Below are positions 1 to 11,757 of a stretch of 64,000 bases of DNA, one piece after another; position 1 is the stretch's first letter; every line of letters begins with the position of its first letter. Under the pieces are notes generated by a model. That model was not told the origin of the DNA, did not search any database, and saw nothing but the letters and a program-made list of their open reading frames with translations. The DNA comes from Choanephora cucurbitarum (taxonomy: Eukaryota > Mucoromycota > Mucoromycetes > Mucorales > Choanephoraceae). Made by a program: the position numbers and the translations under genes. The stretch spans positions 1 to 64,000 of the forward strand of contig JAIWNI010000031.1 of assembly GCA_025331435.1 (NCBI GenBank). Reading direction: 5' to 3'.

Positions 1-128
1 CGCATTTCATGATTTGAATCAGGATGATGTTTTAGATTCAAGATAGCTAGATCTTTTCATACAAATAAAATACATTACTACTGCTTGGCTCAGAGTGTTA
101 TATAAAATGTGATCTTGGATCATGTTTC

Positions 129-2438
129 TTAAATAAGTTTATTTCTCAGTTTTTCAAAATTGCGAGCAGTGCCGAGGCGCCTAATATAGCTAGCCAAGTG
201 CGTAAGGAAGTGTACTTTCGGCTTCAAGATATATGATTAATGTTTCTTTAAGGTACATGTACAATCAAAGTCATATAAGGATTGGATCAGAGCTTTTGCG
301 GCGATATCAACTTCATCGACATAAACAGCGAACTTTTCGGCTACCTGTCTTACAAACAATGAACAAAGCTTGCCAAGCTTAATGAAACAAGGAATCAAGC
401 GACCTAACTGATCTTCAGCAATGGGAAACTCGGTGATCAAGATAACTGGCAAGATTTGCAACAGCGACTTATAATCCCTTCCAAGAAAGGAACCACAGTG
501 GTTGAGGTTTCTGCTGAATTGACGAGAGAATCCTAGTGAACTCTTGTATGAGTCCAAAGCAGCATTTACTCTTCTTGTTTGTTCATCTGTCAGCACAAGT
601 TTGACCAGGCCGTTGATCAAATATTTGGCTATCCCCAAGAGAACAGTGTGGAGGATTTCCGTTGGTGTATCCTGTTGAGGGTCAAAGGACTCCAATTGTA
701 GCAAGGAATCTGTGTTTCGATTCTTGAATGACAAATCTGAGGCCTTTGTCGTGAATCCTGCCTGGGGAGCATCAACAATCATTGAACTTCTGTTGAGTGT
801 TGACGCAGCGAGAAGGTAATGCTCCTTCGTTCTTTCTTGGTGTTCTTGAGAGAAATGCTCCAGAGAGTTTAGAGCGCCTCTTCTTCGAGAAAGAAGTATG
901 TAGCATTTTCTGCAGGGATACAACGTTTTGAGGCCCAACAAACCACACAGCTCTGAATGGCATGGTGAGTCTGCTTCTATCCGCATCAAGGGTGCCACCA
1001 CAATCACATACTCATTGTCAACAGCTGACCACATCTGGATTCCGCCCTCTAGCTGTTTCAAGTCATCAACAAGAGCAGGGAGAAAACTTGTGCCGCTAAC
1101 ACCGTTCTTCTTCGACACTGCTCCAAGGAAGTGGAAGTTTTCAATGGAAGAGCGATCTTGGAAGGACATTGATGCGCAACGCATCGACCAGCTCTCATAA
1201 GCATTGAACTGCTTACTGCTGTTGTCACTAGTATCATCAGTGAAGAGAATGATAGGGCTTATTTTGACCTTATAGTACTTGCCCAAGGAACCTCCAACTT
1301 GCTTCTTGAAATGATGTTGGATAGTAAAAAGCTTTAGAAGCTTGAGTGATACCATAGTACCGTCCGACTGAAAGACAGGTCTGTTTCGGTCTACAAATAC
1401 AATTGATTGTAGTTGCAGTACTGGTACATGTATTTCTACTTCTGACAAATAGACTGCTTCGGTGTTGTCATACATTACTACCTGGTAGCATTTGACAAAC
1501 ATATCAGAATGCATTTTGTGGGATGACTCCACCAAGATATTGTAACTTTGGTCATCGATTGAGCACTGAACAACACCGCCTGACCAAACATCTCCTCCAT
1601 CGAAACTCCACATCGGTTGCTGAAACAAAGGATGGAATTGCCATTTTCCAGCTTGCTGAAGACATGTAGATTGATCTGGTGTAAGATTAGGAACAGAAAA
1701 AATCAATGGTGCTTTTTTGGGATTAGCAGCCAAGAGTTGAAGGTGATCTGAAGGCATGTTGATGGTAGCGTTTGCTGTTTCATTATTACCTAGATCAATG
1801 GCAATGTTTCTTGAAGGGAAGATAGGGATTGCGTTGTTGATGTTTTTTGATATCTCATCAACTCGTTTAATGTAGGAAGACAAACTCGTCTTTTGTCTTT
1901 GAATGCCTTTTCGGCAACAATCAACACCAGTTTGAATCTTTTTTATCATCCTTTCGGAAATCATGTCATTATCGCCATTCATCAGCACATGCATAATCAT
2001 ACTTTCAATAGTTTTGAAAGGCAAAAAGTGATCAGTGAAAGGGCTCCACTCAGGTTTGTCTAAGGGAACTACTTCTCCAAGCCGTTCAGTTTCAAGATAA
2101 AACAACCGCTCGTTAGCTCTTTCTTCTTGTTGCTGAATAAAAAACCAAGTCACTAAATTCCTCCTGCTGTAGCCGATTGTATTGAAATGCGTCCCTCCTG
2201 AATTTATCCATCCACTCGCTCTCTTGGTAAGGCATCCTTTCACGTTACAGCTTTTGTTGCGAAATGTGTATCTATAGTCTTTCTCTTGACGGGCATATAT
2301 CATATTGGATTCAGATGAAGTAGGTTGAAAATGGTTTTGTTTTCTTTGATAGAGATACATTTTGTTACATAAAAAAGAAAATGAAAAAAAGGGAGAAAGA
2401 AAAGAAAGGCGATGAAAAAATATCTCAGAGCGCATCAC
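129..2438 (-). pseudogene. Broken transposase-like gene of a DNA transposon
   Basis: A long intronless frame (237-2438, about 730 codons) resembles the large transposase-like proteins common in fungal genomes. Two stretches support this: a Cys pair in a CGLLGLKTLYPCRKC context (about 945-900) and DTPTEILHTVLLGIAKYL (about 675-620), which matches the ETPVEILHxVLLGxxKY signature I recall from that family. The frame stops at 237. Protein-like sequence then resumes in another frame at 227-129, reading LKPKVHFLTHLASYIRRLGT, which is the expected next conserved block. At least one frameshift therefore inactivates it, and it stops again at 129. No N-terminal Cys cluster or terminal inverted repeat was seen. 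I read it as a relic truncated at both ends. Assignment to a named superfamily (CACTA/Plavaka or KDZ-like) is uncertain. Confidence 0.7.
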
Positions 2439-2584
2439 ATTTATTTTTGTGGTTCAACGATTAACAAAGCCTGTTTTGGGCATTTGGTCCAGGTAACTCG
2501 CATTGGACTGTATCACCTTTCCTCCCTTTTTAGTAACTGAAATTAAACTTTTTTTTTTATCACTCAAATAAATAACAATCTCTT

Positions 2585-3545
2585 TTATTTTCGCATAGAC
2601 TGACGCTTGGCTTTACCGGGTCGCTTTAGGCTACTCTTCTTGTTAAGAGACATGCCCTTTTTAGCAGGATTAGCGCCTCCTTGTTGACCTTCTCTCTTTC
2701 TTTTCCCTAATGCATATTTGGCATTCTATTGATATAGAGTTATGGCATTGTAGAAATCAAGCACTTGATTGTACTTACCTTTGTGTCTCGAGTATAGTTC
2801 TTGGCAGGACGATTACCCTGGGCAGCTTCAGGGTTTGTAGCAGCAGCCAATCGTTCTGCTTCATCTAGATCCAAGTTAAAGTCATCTTCTAATTCTACTT
2901 GAGCACCATCCTTTTTCTCTATTTTTCAATAGAAGCATGAGTAAAAGAAATGAGAACAACAAGAGGACTTCATACTTCGCATCAGTAACTTGGCACGCTC
3001 ATTCATCTTTTGCTTCTTTTGTTCTTTGTTAAAGATGTGTAATCGGCGCAAAGCATCCTCGTTACCATCTTTGGCTTCTTCTAAAAGTCGTTGACGTACT
3101 GCTTCCATCTGTTTATCGTCTTTTAACATGGGTGCAATAAAATTATCTGGTTTGAAAAAAGCAGCACCTGCTTCCTCTGTCAGTTGACGGCCTATACGGG
3201 CTGCTTCTAGCGCTTGTTGGTAAAAGGCTTCTTCACGAGCTAAATCATCAAAGACATCAGCAACTTGTAGAGGTTCTTTTGATGTGACTGTCAATGCTTC
3301 GATCCAAGGCAGATCTAGCTTGAGATCTTCTGTGATGCGTTCGAGGGCATCCTTTTTAGAAAAGGGAACTTGTTAGCTGTCATCGATAGAGGAAGAAACT
3401 TTGCTTCAAACTTTACTGTATTGTTCACAAGTAATCGTTGTTCGATCACCATGTCACCGAACTCATCGTCTATATCTTCTTCGTCGAGATCTTCCAAGCG
3501 AACCCATTCAGGTTCTTTTTCTAACTGATCTAGCTGTTGTTCCAT
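2585..3545 (-). CDS. EBP2: Ebp2 nucleolar rRNA-processing protein
   Basis: Four exons (3417-3545, 2976-3351, 2779-2918, 2585-2725) give about 261 residues. Conserved parts are the ALERITEDLKLDLPWIEAL block, the DVFDDLAREEAFYQQALEAA helix and the basic tail ending KSSLKRPGKAKRQSMRK. All match the Ebp2/EBNA1BP2 family, which acts in the nucleolus in 27S pre-rRNA processing and 60S subunit assembly. Splice sites are ordinary GT..AG with introns of 53-65 nt, and the phases agree. The N-terminus is short and acidic (LEDLDEEDIDDEFGD), as in other fungal Ebp2 proteins. Its start codon lies 163 bp from the DRG2 start on the opposite strand, so the two genes probably share a bidirectional promoter. 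Confidence 0.9.
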
Positions 3546-3708
3546 TGTCTAATTTTTTTTTTCTTAAAGAGAGAAAAAGAGAAAAAAGTGTTGCCTTTTT
3601 TTTTTCTGTTGTGCAGGACTTCAAAGTCACGCGTATTTCTCGGTGTTTTTTTTTCTTAAGCTTTTTTTCTCTCTCTTTTTTTTCTTTTATACATATAGCA
3701 CACATAGA

Positions 3709-5155
3709 ATGGGTATCGTCGAGAAAATTCAAGATATTGAGAACGAAATCAAGCGTACTCAAAAGAACAAAGGTAAATGAGATAAATAAACTGGTTGAGC
3801 TACTATTTAAATTCATTTTATTAGCCACTGAATACCATCTTGGTCTTTTGAAGGCCAAATTGGCTAGATACCGTGTTCAACTGTTAGAAGGCTCAAAGAC
3901 CAAGTCAGAAAAGGTACAGAAAGAAGGGAAGGGATATCAAAGTGGACGGATAGCAATGGCTTATTTTGTTCCATTTTAAAGGGAGAAGGTTTTGATGTTA
4001 TGAAATCAGGGGATGCTCGTGTTGTCATGATTGGTTTCCCTTCAGTTGGTAAATCCACCTTGTTATCTAAATTGACTTCAGCCGAATCAGTTGCTGCTGC
4101 TTATGAGTTTACCACCTTGACTTGTGTTCCCGGTAAATTTACTTATAAGGGTGCTACCATTCAATTGCTTGATTTGCCCGGTATTATCGAAGGTGCCTCT
4201 CAAGGTAAAGGTCGTGGTCGTCAAGTCATTGCTGTTGCTCGTACAGCCGATATTGTCTTAATGATGTTGGATGCTACCAAATCAGCTCAACAAAGGTAAC
4301 TGAAAAAAGAGGAGGAAATTTTACTTCGGGACATGAATTGAAAGCAATGATTAGACCTCTTTTAGAAGCTGAATTGGAAGCAGTGGGTATTCGTTTAAAC
4401 CAGAGTTTCCCCAACGTCTCCTTCAAGATCAAGAAAGCAGGTGGTATCAGTTTCAATGCAACCGTCAAATTAACCAAGATTGATCAAAAGATGGTGCACA
4501 ACATTTTGCATGATTACAGTACAGTATTCCTCATTCAACTTCTATTGTATGACTCACATTTGTTGTATTTCTCTTTAGAAATCTTTAACGCAGACATTGT
4601 CATTCGTGAGGATATTAATGTGGATCAGTTCATTGATGTTATTTTGGGCAACAGACGCTACATCAACTGTATTTATGTAAGTATAGGCATAATGTATACA
4701 CACATGTGCTAATAGCTATGACATGTTAGTGTTACAACAAGATCGATCAAATCAGTTTGGAAGAAGTGGACCGTTTAGCACACCAACCAGATACAGTAGT
4801 CGTCTCTTGTGAGGATGATCTCAATTTGGATAACTTGGTAGAGACTATTTGGAAAAAGTTGAATCTGATGCGTGTCTATACCAAAAAGCGTGGTGAATAT
4901 CCTGATTTCAGTGATGGTCTGATTGTTAGAAATGGTGCCACTATTGAACATGTCTGTCATGCCATTCATAGAACATTGACAGATAACTTCAGATATGCAC
5001 TTGTTTGGGTAAGTTTGAATCGTCTGTAACCTAATGTGTTGAAATGACTCATATTCGTCTGTTCATAGGGTACATCTACAAAACACAATCCTCAGCGTGT
5101 AGGCATTAATCATTTAGTTGCAGATGAAGATGTCGTACAAGTGGTGAAAAAATAA
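3709..5155 (+). CDS. RBG2: Developmentally regulated GTP-binding protein 2 (Rbg2/DRG2)
   Basis: Seven exons (3709-3772, 3825-3913, 3982-4295, 4355-4518, 4579-4676, 4730-5008, 5069-5155) give 364 residues, the same length I recall for human DRG2. It carries the N-terminal helix-turn-helix ([20 protein letters not shown]), the Obg-type G1 motif [12 protein letters not shown]3 [10 protein letters not shown]4 NKID, and a C-terminal TGS domain with the ending KHNPQRVG...VVQVVKK. The start [11 protein letters not shown] and the [14 protein letters not shown] block are DRG2-type rather than DRG1-type. DRG2 GTPases work with a DFRP2/Gir2 partner on translating ribosomes. Family assignment is very secure; exon edges rest on phase and conservation. 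Confidence 0.95.
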
Positions 5156-5261
5156 TAAACTTATGCTTAAGATTCTTGATTTACTTTAAAATCAGCCATA
5201 AATTTTGCGTCCTCCTACTCATTTTTTTTTTTACTTTTAAGAAAAAAAATTTCTGATACTT

Positions 5262-8023
5262 ATGGAGATAACACAGGCAGATCAGAACAGTTATGAAGCC
5301 ATTAAAGATCGTGTTGTTACAACTCAAAATTTTCTAAATGGTAAATGGCTGATCCCTTGCACTGAAAGAAGATCGTGACTAAAAAGAACTATGATAGACA
5401 ACAGCAACGATAAAACAGAGGCAACAGAGACCTTACGCGATACACTTGATATCTCTTTGCGTGCGATCGAACTGAAAGATCAAAAGCAGGCAGAGCAAGC
5501 AAAAGAAATCGAGCAGCTCAAACTCAAGCTCAGTCAATTAAAACACAAGATAGAGACAGAAGGTGTCTCTGATAACCATGCACGCTTGACAGACATGCTT
5601 CAACAGAACATCAGCAGACTCGAAAATGAACGATCCGCGCAAGACGCTCAAATACGCGGTCAACTGGCACATATTAAAACACTAGAGAGACAAATACAAG
5701 CGCTTAAAAAACAGCTGGATATGCTCAAGGCCAAGCCTACTATCACATCAGCCATGGAGTTGAAACGAAAGAAAGAAGTGGATGGCTATCAAATTCAGAT
5801 TGAAAAGCTAAAGGAAAAGCTAACAGTGACAGAACAGGCAAAAGAACGACTAGCTCAAAAGATAGATCAGCTAGAATCCGAACTGGCCAACGAAGACGAA
5901 CAAATGACATATCATGAATTGTACGGAAAGTATACCTTCTACATGACTGAAAATGCGTTTCTTAGAGAACAATTGATACAATTACATACCCGCTTATCTG
6001 AACAGCAGTTGACGGCTAAACCTTCTACTTTCGTTGATTATACCATCGAGTCCCAGAGACCAGTCTTATCGCGTTTTAAAAAGCCATCCAACAATCATAC
6101 AAAGCTAGTGACAGATCAGAAAGTCTTGCTTCGTTCTTCTTCTGGTCTTGTTCCTCCACCTTCTAATATCACACAGCGACAGAAACTACAGAAAACACAA
6201 AAGCCACAGACAACTACAACAGCACCAATTGAGCTAGATACTACTATCATTCGTTCTCGTTCCAGTTCGCCAGATATTCCTTCTGCTCCAATTTTGACAT
6301 TACTTTCATCATCACCACTACCGCCACCGCCACCATCAGCACTAGTAGCACCTTCATCACCACCCGTATCTATATCTGCACCTGTAGCCCTATCAACACC
6401 CGTGCCAGTACCAGAATTTGTAACAGAATCAGTATTAGAACCAGTATTAGAGCCTACATTACCTTCACTACCAGCAAACAAGGAAAGAGCAAAGAGTAAA
6501 CTAAACCAATCTGTCGATGTCACAAAGATTACCAAGTCATCAAGTAGCATTCCTCAGAAACGCGCTGTATCAATGGACGATAATCGAGGTGAAGAGAAGC
6601 GACAAAAGATTGTAGAACAAAAGCATTATGAAAAAGCCAATTCATTGTTGGAAAGTCAAACTATACTTAAATCAGAAGACATCAAAGGGAAAATGGCTGT
6701 TTCGGTAGTTGCTGAGATTGATGAGCATTATGCGCATATGAAGAGCTCATTTACTATCCCTGGAAAAGCAGGTTTGATAAACTATGGTATTCTTAATGTC
6801 TGCACAATTACATTACCAAAGAAAATGGATAAGCATGAGAAGATCTATGCTTGGTATTTAGCTATGATTTATAAAGTGGAGGTAAAAAAAAAAGAGAGTT
6901 TTGAGAAACTTTTTTTTCTTTTGGTACTTACACTGTTTATTAGCCTTCTGAATTCAATATTATCCTAAACCATCTAATCCAAAAGACCCATGATGCCTCT
7001 ATGCAAAAGGCTTCCGCTTCTATATTCAAGAACCGATTTCTGTAAGTGCTTTAGAGTAATCTCAAAAGAAGAAGAGCGAGAGACTAATTTGATTCAACTA
7101 GGCGACTCTTTCGTTTGGTAACTGTTCTCTTACGTATGACAGATAGTAAAGAACGTTTACGTGTGATATTCTATGATTATTTAAAGACACCTGGATGTGC
7201 TATGCATATGATACCTTGTCTATATAATGTTGTGGTGGCTTGGAAAGAAGTGCTTGAAGGGGATGGTATCATGATGGCATCCATTCAGGCTTGTACTCAA
7301 CACATAGCCGCTCGACTCACTATGCCACCTACTGTAAGGATTATACTGATTTATGCGTAGATAAACACCAAACTTATCATATCTTAGGTTCTATCTATTT
7401 ACAACAGGGCAAATACCATATTGAAATGGACACCTTTATCCATCAAGCAATGTATCGAAATCACAATGGAATTTATCAAATCTGATCAACTCAAGCACAT
7501 CTTCCGAACTAATAAGGGTAAATATGATGCGTTTAGGAAAGAAGTGAAAAAGGACTCATTATTTCTGTTGATTAGAAAAATTCCATCAGCTAAAATTCAA
7601 TGTCACAAGAGGACTTGAACTTTGTTTCATAGTATTGGATGACTGGAAATATGTTTATGATTATATATTTTCTGTTCGACTTTGGCCTTTGTTAACTCAA
7701 GAGATCATTTATCTTATTGTGGTGGATCTTATTGGTACTGTTGGTCGAATGGGCATTCACCAATCTACCGATACAAAGCATGGTATTCGATTTATTGCAC
7801 GATGTCTGACAACAGTCATGAACCAGCCTAATCCAAAAGGTAAAAAGGAAGAAAAAAAAAGGAAATAGAGTACAAGACTAATGAATTTGTGATAGAAATT
7901 GATTTAAGACTAGCTGCTGCTAAATCCCTCTTAAACTTTTCAGATGATGCTTCTGATCATAAGCATATTGTCAAAATGTTAGCAGAAGTGAAAGCTTTTT
8001 TAAGAAGAAATAATAAAGTTTAG
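5262..8023 (+). CDS. Coiled-coil, proline-rich protein with conserved-looking helical C-terminus
   Basis: Seven exons (5262-5340, 5398-6881, 6944-7041, 7102-7333, 7388-7517, 7576-7839, 7896-8023) give about 804 residues. I chose the upstream ATG at 5262 because its exon ends in a good donor and joins in phase at 5398. Residues about 30-230 are a long coiled coil rich in Q, K, E and L. About 230-400 is low-complexity Pro/Ser/Val with a PPPPPS run. From about 430 the chain is helical and non-repetitive (ERLRVIFYDYLKTP, WPLLTQEIIYLIVVDLIG), ending KAFLRRNNKV. I do not recognise the family. The order coiled coil, disordered linker, helical C-terminus recalls ICE1 of the little elongation complex, but that is only a guess. 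Convergent with the transporter at 8162. Confidence 0.8.
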
Positions 8024-8161
8024 TATCACGTTTAGTGGTATGAAATAAAAGGCATGTACAAAAGAGATAATAATAGAAAGAAAAATGCAAGCTATACAAT
8101 AAAAAGAAATTTACATGGAGAGAGGAGGTCTTTCCTTCTAATGAGGGGTAGAATAGACTTA

Positions 8162-9560
8162 TTATCCACTTCTGAAATCAGTGATAAGTTGTTCAATAGA
8201 ACTCTTGGTACCGAAGATGAGACCTACAATACCAAGCAACAAAATAAGAGCACACCAAGCAATTTCGTAGAATGGCTTGTTGCGGAAACCAGTTAACTTG
8301 AAATAAAAGACAATAGGGAAGATGAAAACTAAACCACAGTTGGCAAAAGAACCAATCAAAGACATCAGATCACCAAAGTGAGGAATGACAGCACCAATGA
8401 CAGCTACAACAACCATGATCGCAATGCGGAGAACAGCACGAATCACGAATTCCTTCCATGCACCAAAACGTTCTACAGTGATGTTCAACATTTCTTCAAC
8501 ATCCAAAGCAAATGAAGTGATTAAGATAGGTGTGGCAGTGAGTACGTGGAATGTCATGACAACGATGGCAATAGTCTTGGGAATACCATCACTGATGGAG
8601 TTATAGACAGGACTTTCAACTTGATCACCATAAACGTAGTAACCTGGGACAGCACTCAAGAAATACAGAGCAGCACAAGTACTGAGACCAGCAGCCACAG
8701 CCATGGGCCATTGTCTAGGCTTCTTCATACTGGCTTCGACATGAGGATAAACAGGGTTACCACCAAAACTAAAAGAGATGGTACTGAGAGCAATTGGGAA
8801 TTCTTGCCAAATAACAGGGTCATGATGAGCAGGTGGAATACTCTGCTTGTCAACCATGGCAACAGCAAGCACAATGAATACGACAACAAGAGTAGCAACG
8901 GCACCCATGGCAGACATGATAGCTACTTCCTTCATGTTCTTGACAAGGATGAAAGGAATAGCAACAAGGGCTGAACAAATGATACTCCATTTAACAACAC
9001 CAATTTCAGCTACAGTACCCTTACACAATTGATTCAGATTAGAGCCTGACAAGACCATATACAAGACAGGAGCACCGACAGTGATCCAAGAGTTAAAGAA
9101 AAAGGTGACACAGCTACCGACTCGACCGAAGCAAGCATAGGCGACGTCCTTGTAACTCGACAGACGTTGCTTTCCATTGGCGTATAAGCATCGAATAAGA
9201 ATGATACCAGTATAGACAGACATGGTCCAGGAAAGAACGAGAATGAGGATACCAATCCAACCACCTTGTCTTAAGGCAAAAGGTAAACCTAGTGTACCAG
9301 TACCAGCTACTACACAGACAATGTTAAAATAGGCGAGGAAGGTAGAACCAGCATGTTCACGGTTCACGTCAATCATGCCTTCTTGTTCGGCATATTCTAT
9401 TTCAGCCTCTATAAGAAATAGTATTTGTTTGGATGAGACGATGTTGTTTTGATAAAATTTTTTTTTTTGACATTTTACCACTATAGGCATCAAATGTAAC
9501 AGCTCCTTCTTGGAAGTCTCCTGCCTGTTTTTTCTCCAAGTCCCTTAGTTCCATTGGCAT
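8162..9560 (-). CDS. Vacuolar-type amino-acid transporter (Aa_trans family)
   Basis: Two exons (9479-9560 and 8162-9408) give 442 residues. After a short cytosolic N-terminus (MPMELRDLEKK) comes the family hallmark NIVCVVAGTGTLGLPFALRQ, the first transmembrane helix of the Aa_trans/AAAP superfamily. About ten more hydrophobic segments follow, with the conserved SFSFGGNPVYPHVEASMKKP stretch in the middle. This matches the yeast Avt proteins, which move neutral or aromatic amino acids across the vacuolar membrane using the proton gradient. Substrate and direction cannot be read from sequence. The 70-nt intron after codon 27 joins in phase. Its 3' end faces the coiled-coil gene, 138 bp away. Confidence 0.88.
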
Positions 9561-11757
9561 TTTGAATGTAAGAGAAAGAAAGTAAAAAAAAAGAAAAAAA
9601 AGAGTTAAGGTGTAGTAGAAAAGAAAAAGTGTTAATAGCTATGTCATTTTCTATTTTATATTAAAGTCGAAGTTTCAAATTCTAGTCCATGTCTCACAAA
9701 GAAGTAGTAATGACTTTCCAATCGCTGAGAGGAATCTCAAATTGGATAGTTAGTCATATGGTCTAACCAATAACTAACTTTATCTTATCTAAATTCTGGT
9801 CCGACGCGGACCTGTTTACTTTTTGTGCAGATTTTTTTTTTAGAAATTATATTCTAGAATTCACAAGGTATGACTTGAGTAAACAGATAGCCTGTTATAT
9901 CATGAAAAGAATTTTCTACAAAAGCAGCAAAGCCTCTCAATTAGGTGAAATATTAGGTAAGCCAATGGAATGGGGTTTCATTGTACTAAAGTATAATTGC
10001 ACTTAAAATTAATTTGATTTTTGGTATTACCTTGAGTCATACATGCAGAATTTCTTGTCCTTTTCTTAATGGAAATAAGACAGTTTTTTCATTCAAGAGA
10101 AGCAAAGAGAGGTAAAAAAAAGGCGTTTAATATGATCTGAAAACGTATACCTGGATAAAAGATCAAGATAAACTTTTTCCTTTTTTGAAAAAAATTTTTT
10201 TTTTCCAGGGAATGTTTGGTAAGCACTAGGTTTATACAGATATGCAAATGTGCCTCTCAAAAAGGACTGAAAATAAAATTATGCTTGTCCAATAATCCGC
10301 TTTTATAAAACCAACCCAAGATGAGTTAGGTAGGCTATGAATATAAACAGTTTTACTGCGAACACAACGGAAAGGACGCTCATGGATTTCAAATAAAGCA
10401 AATCGACCCTGACCGAGTTTGTATTTGAACTTTAAAACCTTAGTTTCTTTCTCACGCTTACTTGTTTGTTGAAAAGAAAATAGCTCAATTTCAGAAGCCC
10501 AAAATAAACAATGTAGACACAAAAATTCAATTAAGCCGAGAAAATGAATTTGAATCAAGAAAAGAAGAACAACCCACTGTTGAGATGGATTTGATCAAAA
10601 TAACTATAGATTGTGGAGATAAGACAATAAAAAATCGAGGGATCAAAGGCAATGTTTATTTTGATAGATTGAGCAAAGGAAAGATAGCTTGATGCAGCTT
10701 TAGAACACAAAGCAGTCTCAACAATATCGGTGAACAGGATCTAAGAGGTCATGTACATGATTGTTTATAGAAAGAAAGTTTATGTCACCATAAGTAGAAA
10801 GAAATAAGAGGACTTCAAACAAGCTTGAGAGGTTCTCGGAACATTTACGTACTCGGCGATATTCATCACCCATAGTTTAAGTCAAGTGAATATCTGCTGT
10901 CGACAATAGTCGATCGATTCAATTGCTAATAGTCTTGAGATCAATTACTCTTGTTTTACGCATACCCTTTTTTGTTTCAAATGATTGTCATTCTTAAATT
11001 AGACATCAGGCGTATGTCTTCTCTCCTTTCAGAATTATAACTAGCAACTGCTTTCTCTGAATTACAGTTCAACTTTAGTTCTAGATACTAATAGAAAAGA
11101 CAAGACCTTTTCCGCTTGGTTTACTCTCTTTTTCTTGGAATTCTCTTTTCTTGTTACTAGATGATATCATCAAAAAGCATACAAGGTAAGCATTTTGGCT
11201 CTACTTCATCAGTTTTTTGCCCTTTCCTTATAGAGAGCCCCTAATCAAGGGAATATATAAGGTATTTGAGAAAGATTAGTTTTGTTGGATTTCTGATAGC
11301 AGAATGAATCTATCTAGGAGCACCCGTATTCGAATATAAAACAGACCATTTCGAGCAACATTATGACCAAAGAATTCTTTACTACTTGTTGATGAGATTG
11401 AAGTCTCATAATCTGCCAAAAAGAATGTAAATCATGTATAACAAAATGCATCTACAGTCGAATCAAGCATTGATAATCTGACATCAACTCGCTTTGGTAC
11501 TCATTTGTTCACCAAACACTAATTAGCACACAACAGATAAAGCTAGACTTAACTGCTACTTTAGGTAAGAAGCTTTCTCAAAATACTCTTTTGCTAAACA
11601 ACTTAACAAAGTCATTGTGTGCTATCTAAACCTTAACCTAAAATTGACTAGAGGCAAACTGACTTCAAATTTTGACAATCATTGTAAATTTGATACAGTG
11701 GTCTTCTTCTTGTTCCCCTTCTTGTTTTTATTTCTTTTTGCCCAAAGAACGTCAAGA
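9561..11757. other. Gene-poor stretch with two weak ORFs
   Basis: About 2.2 kb between the transporter and the F-box gene. Two overlapping antisense ORFs occur at 10232-10558 (-, 108 codons) and 10462-10692 (+, 76 codons). Neither shows a motif I know. The minus-strand one has a protein-like core (YKLGQGRFALFEIHERPF), so it may be a decayed gene. No RNA gene or clear repeat was seen. The last 200 bp hold a pyrimidine-rich leader for the F-box gene. Confidence 0.4.

Noticed and set aside
3401..3979. 192-codon plus-strand ORF
   Set aside because: Runs antisense through EBP2, then through the promoter and the first introns of DRG2; no conserved content.
6116..6550. 144-codon minus-strand ORF rich in Gly/Asp/Thr
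   Set aside because: Antisense of the Pro/Ser/Val low-complexity linker of the coiled-coil gene; repetitive composition follows from the sense codons.
10232..10692. Two overlapping antisense ORFs between the transporter and the F-box gene as real genes
   Set aside because: Short, overlapping, no motif, no clear leader; noted only as weak ORFs.
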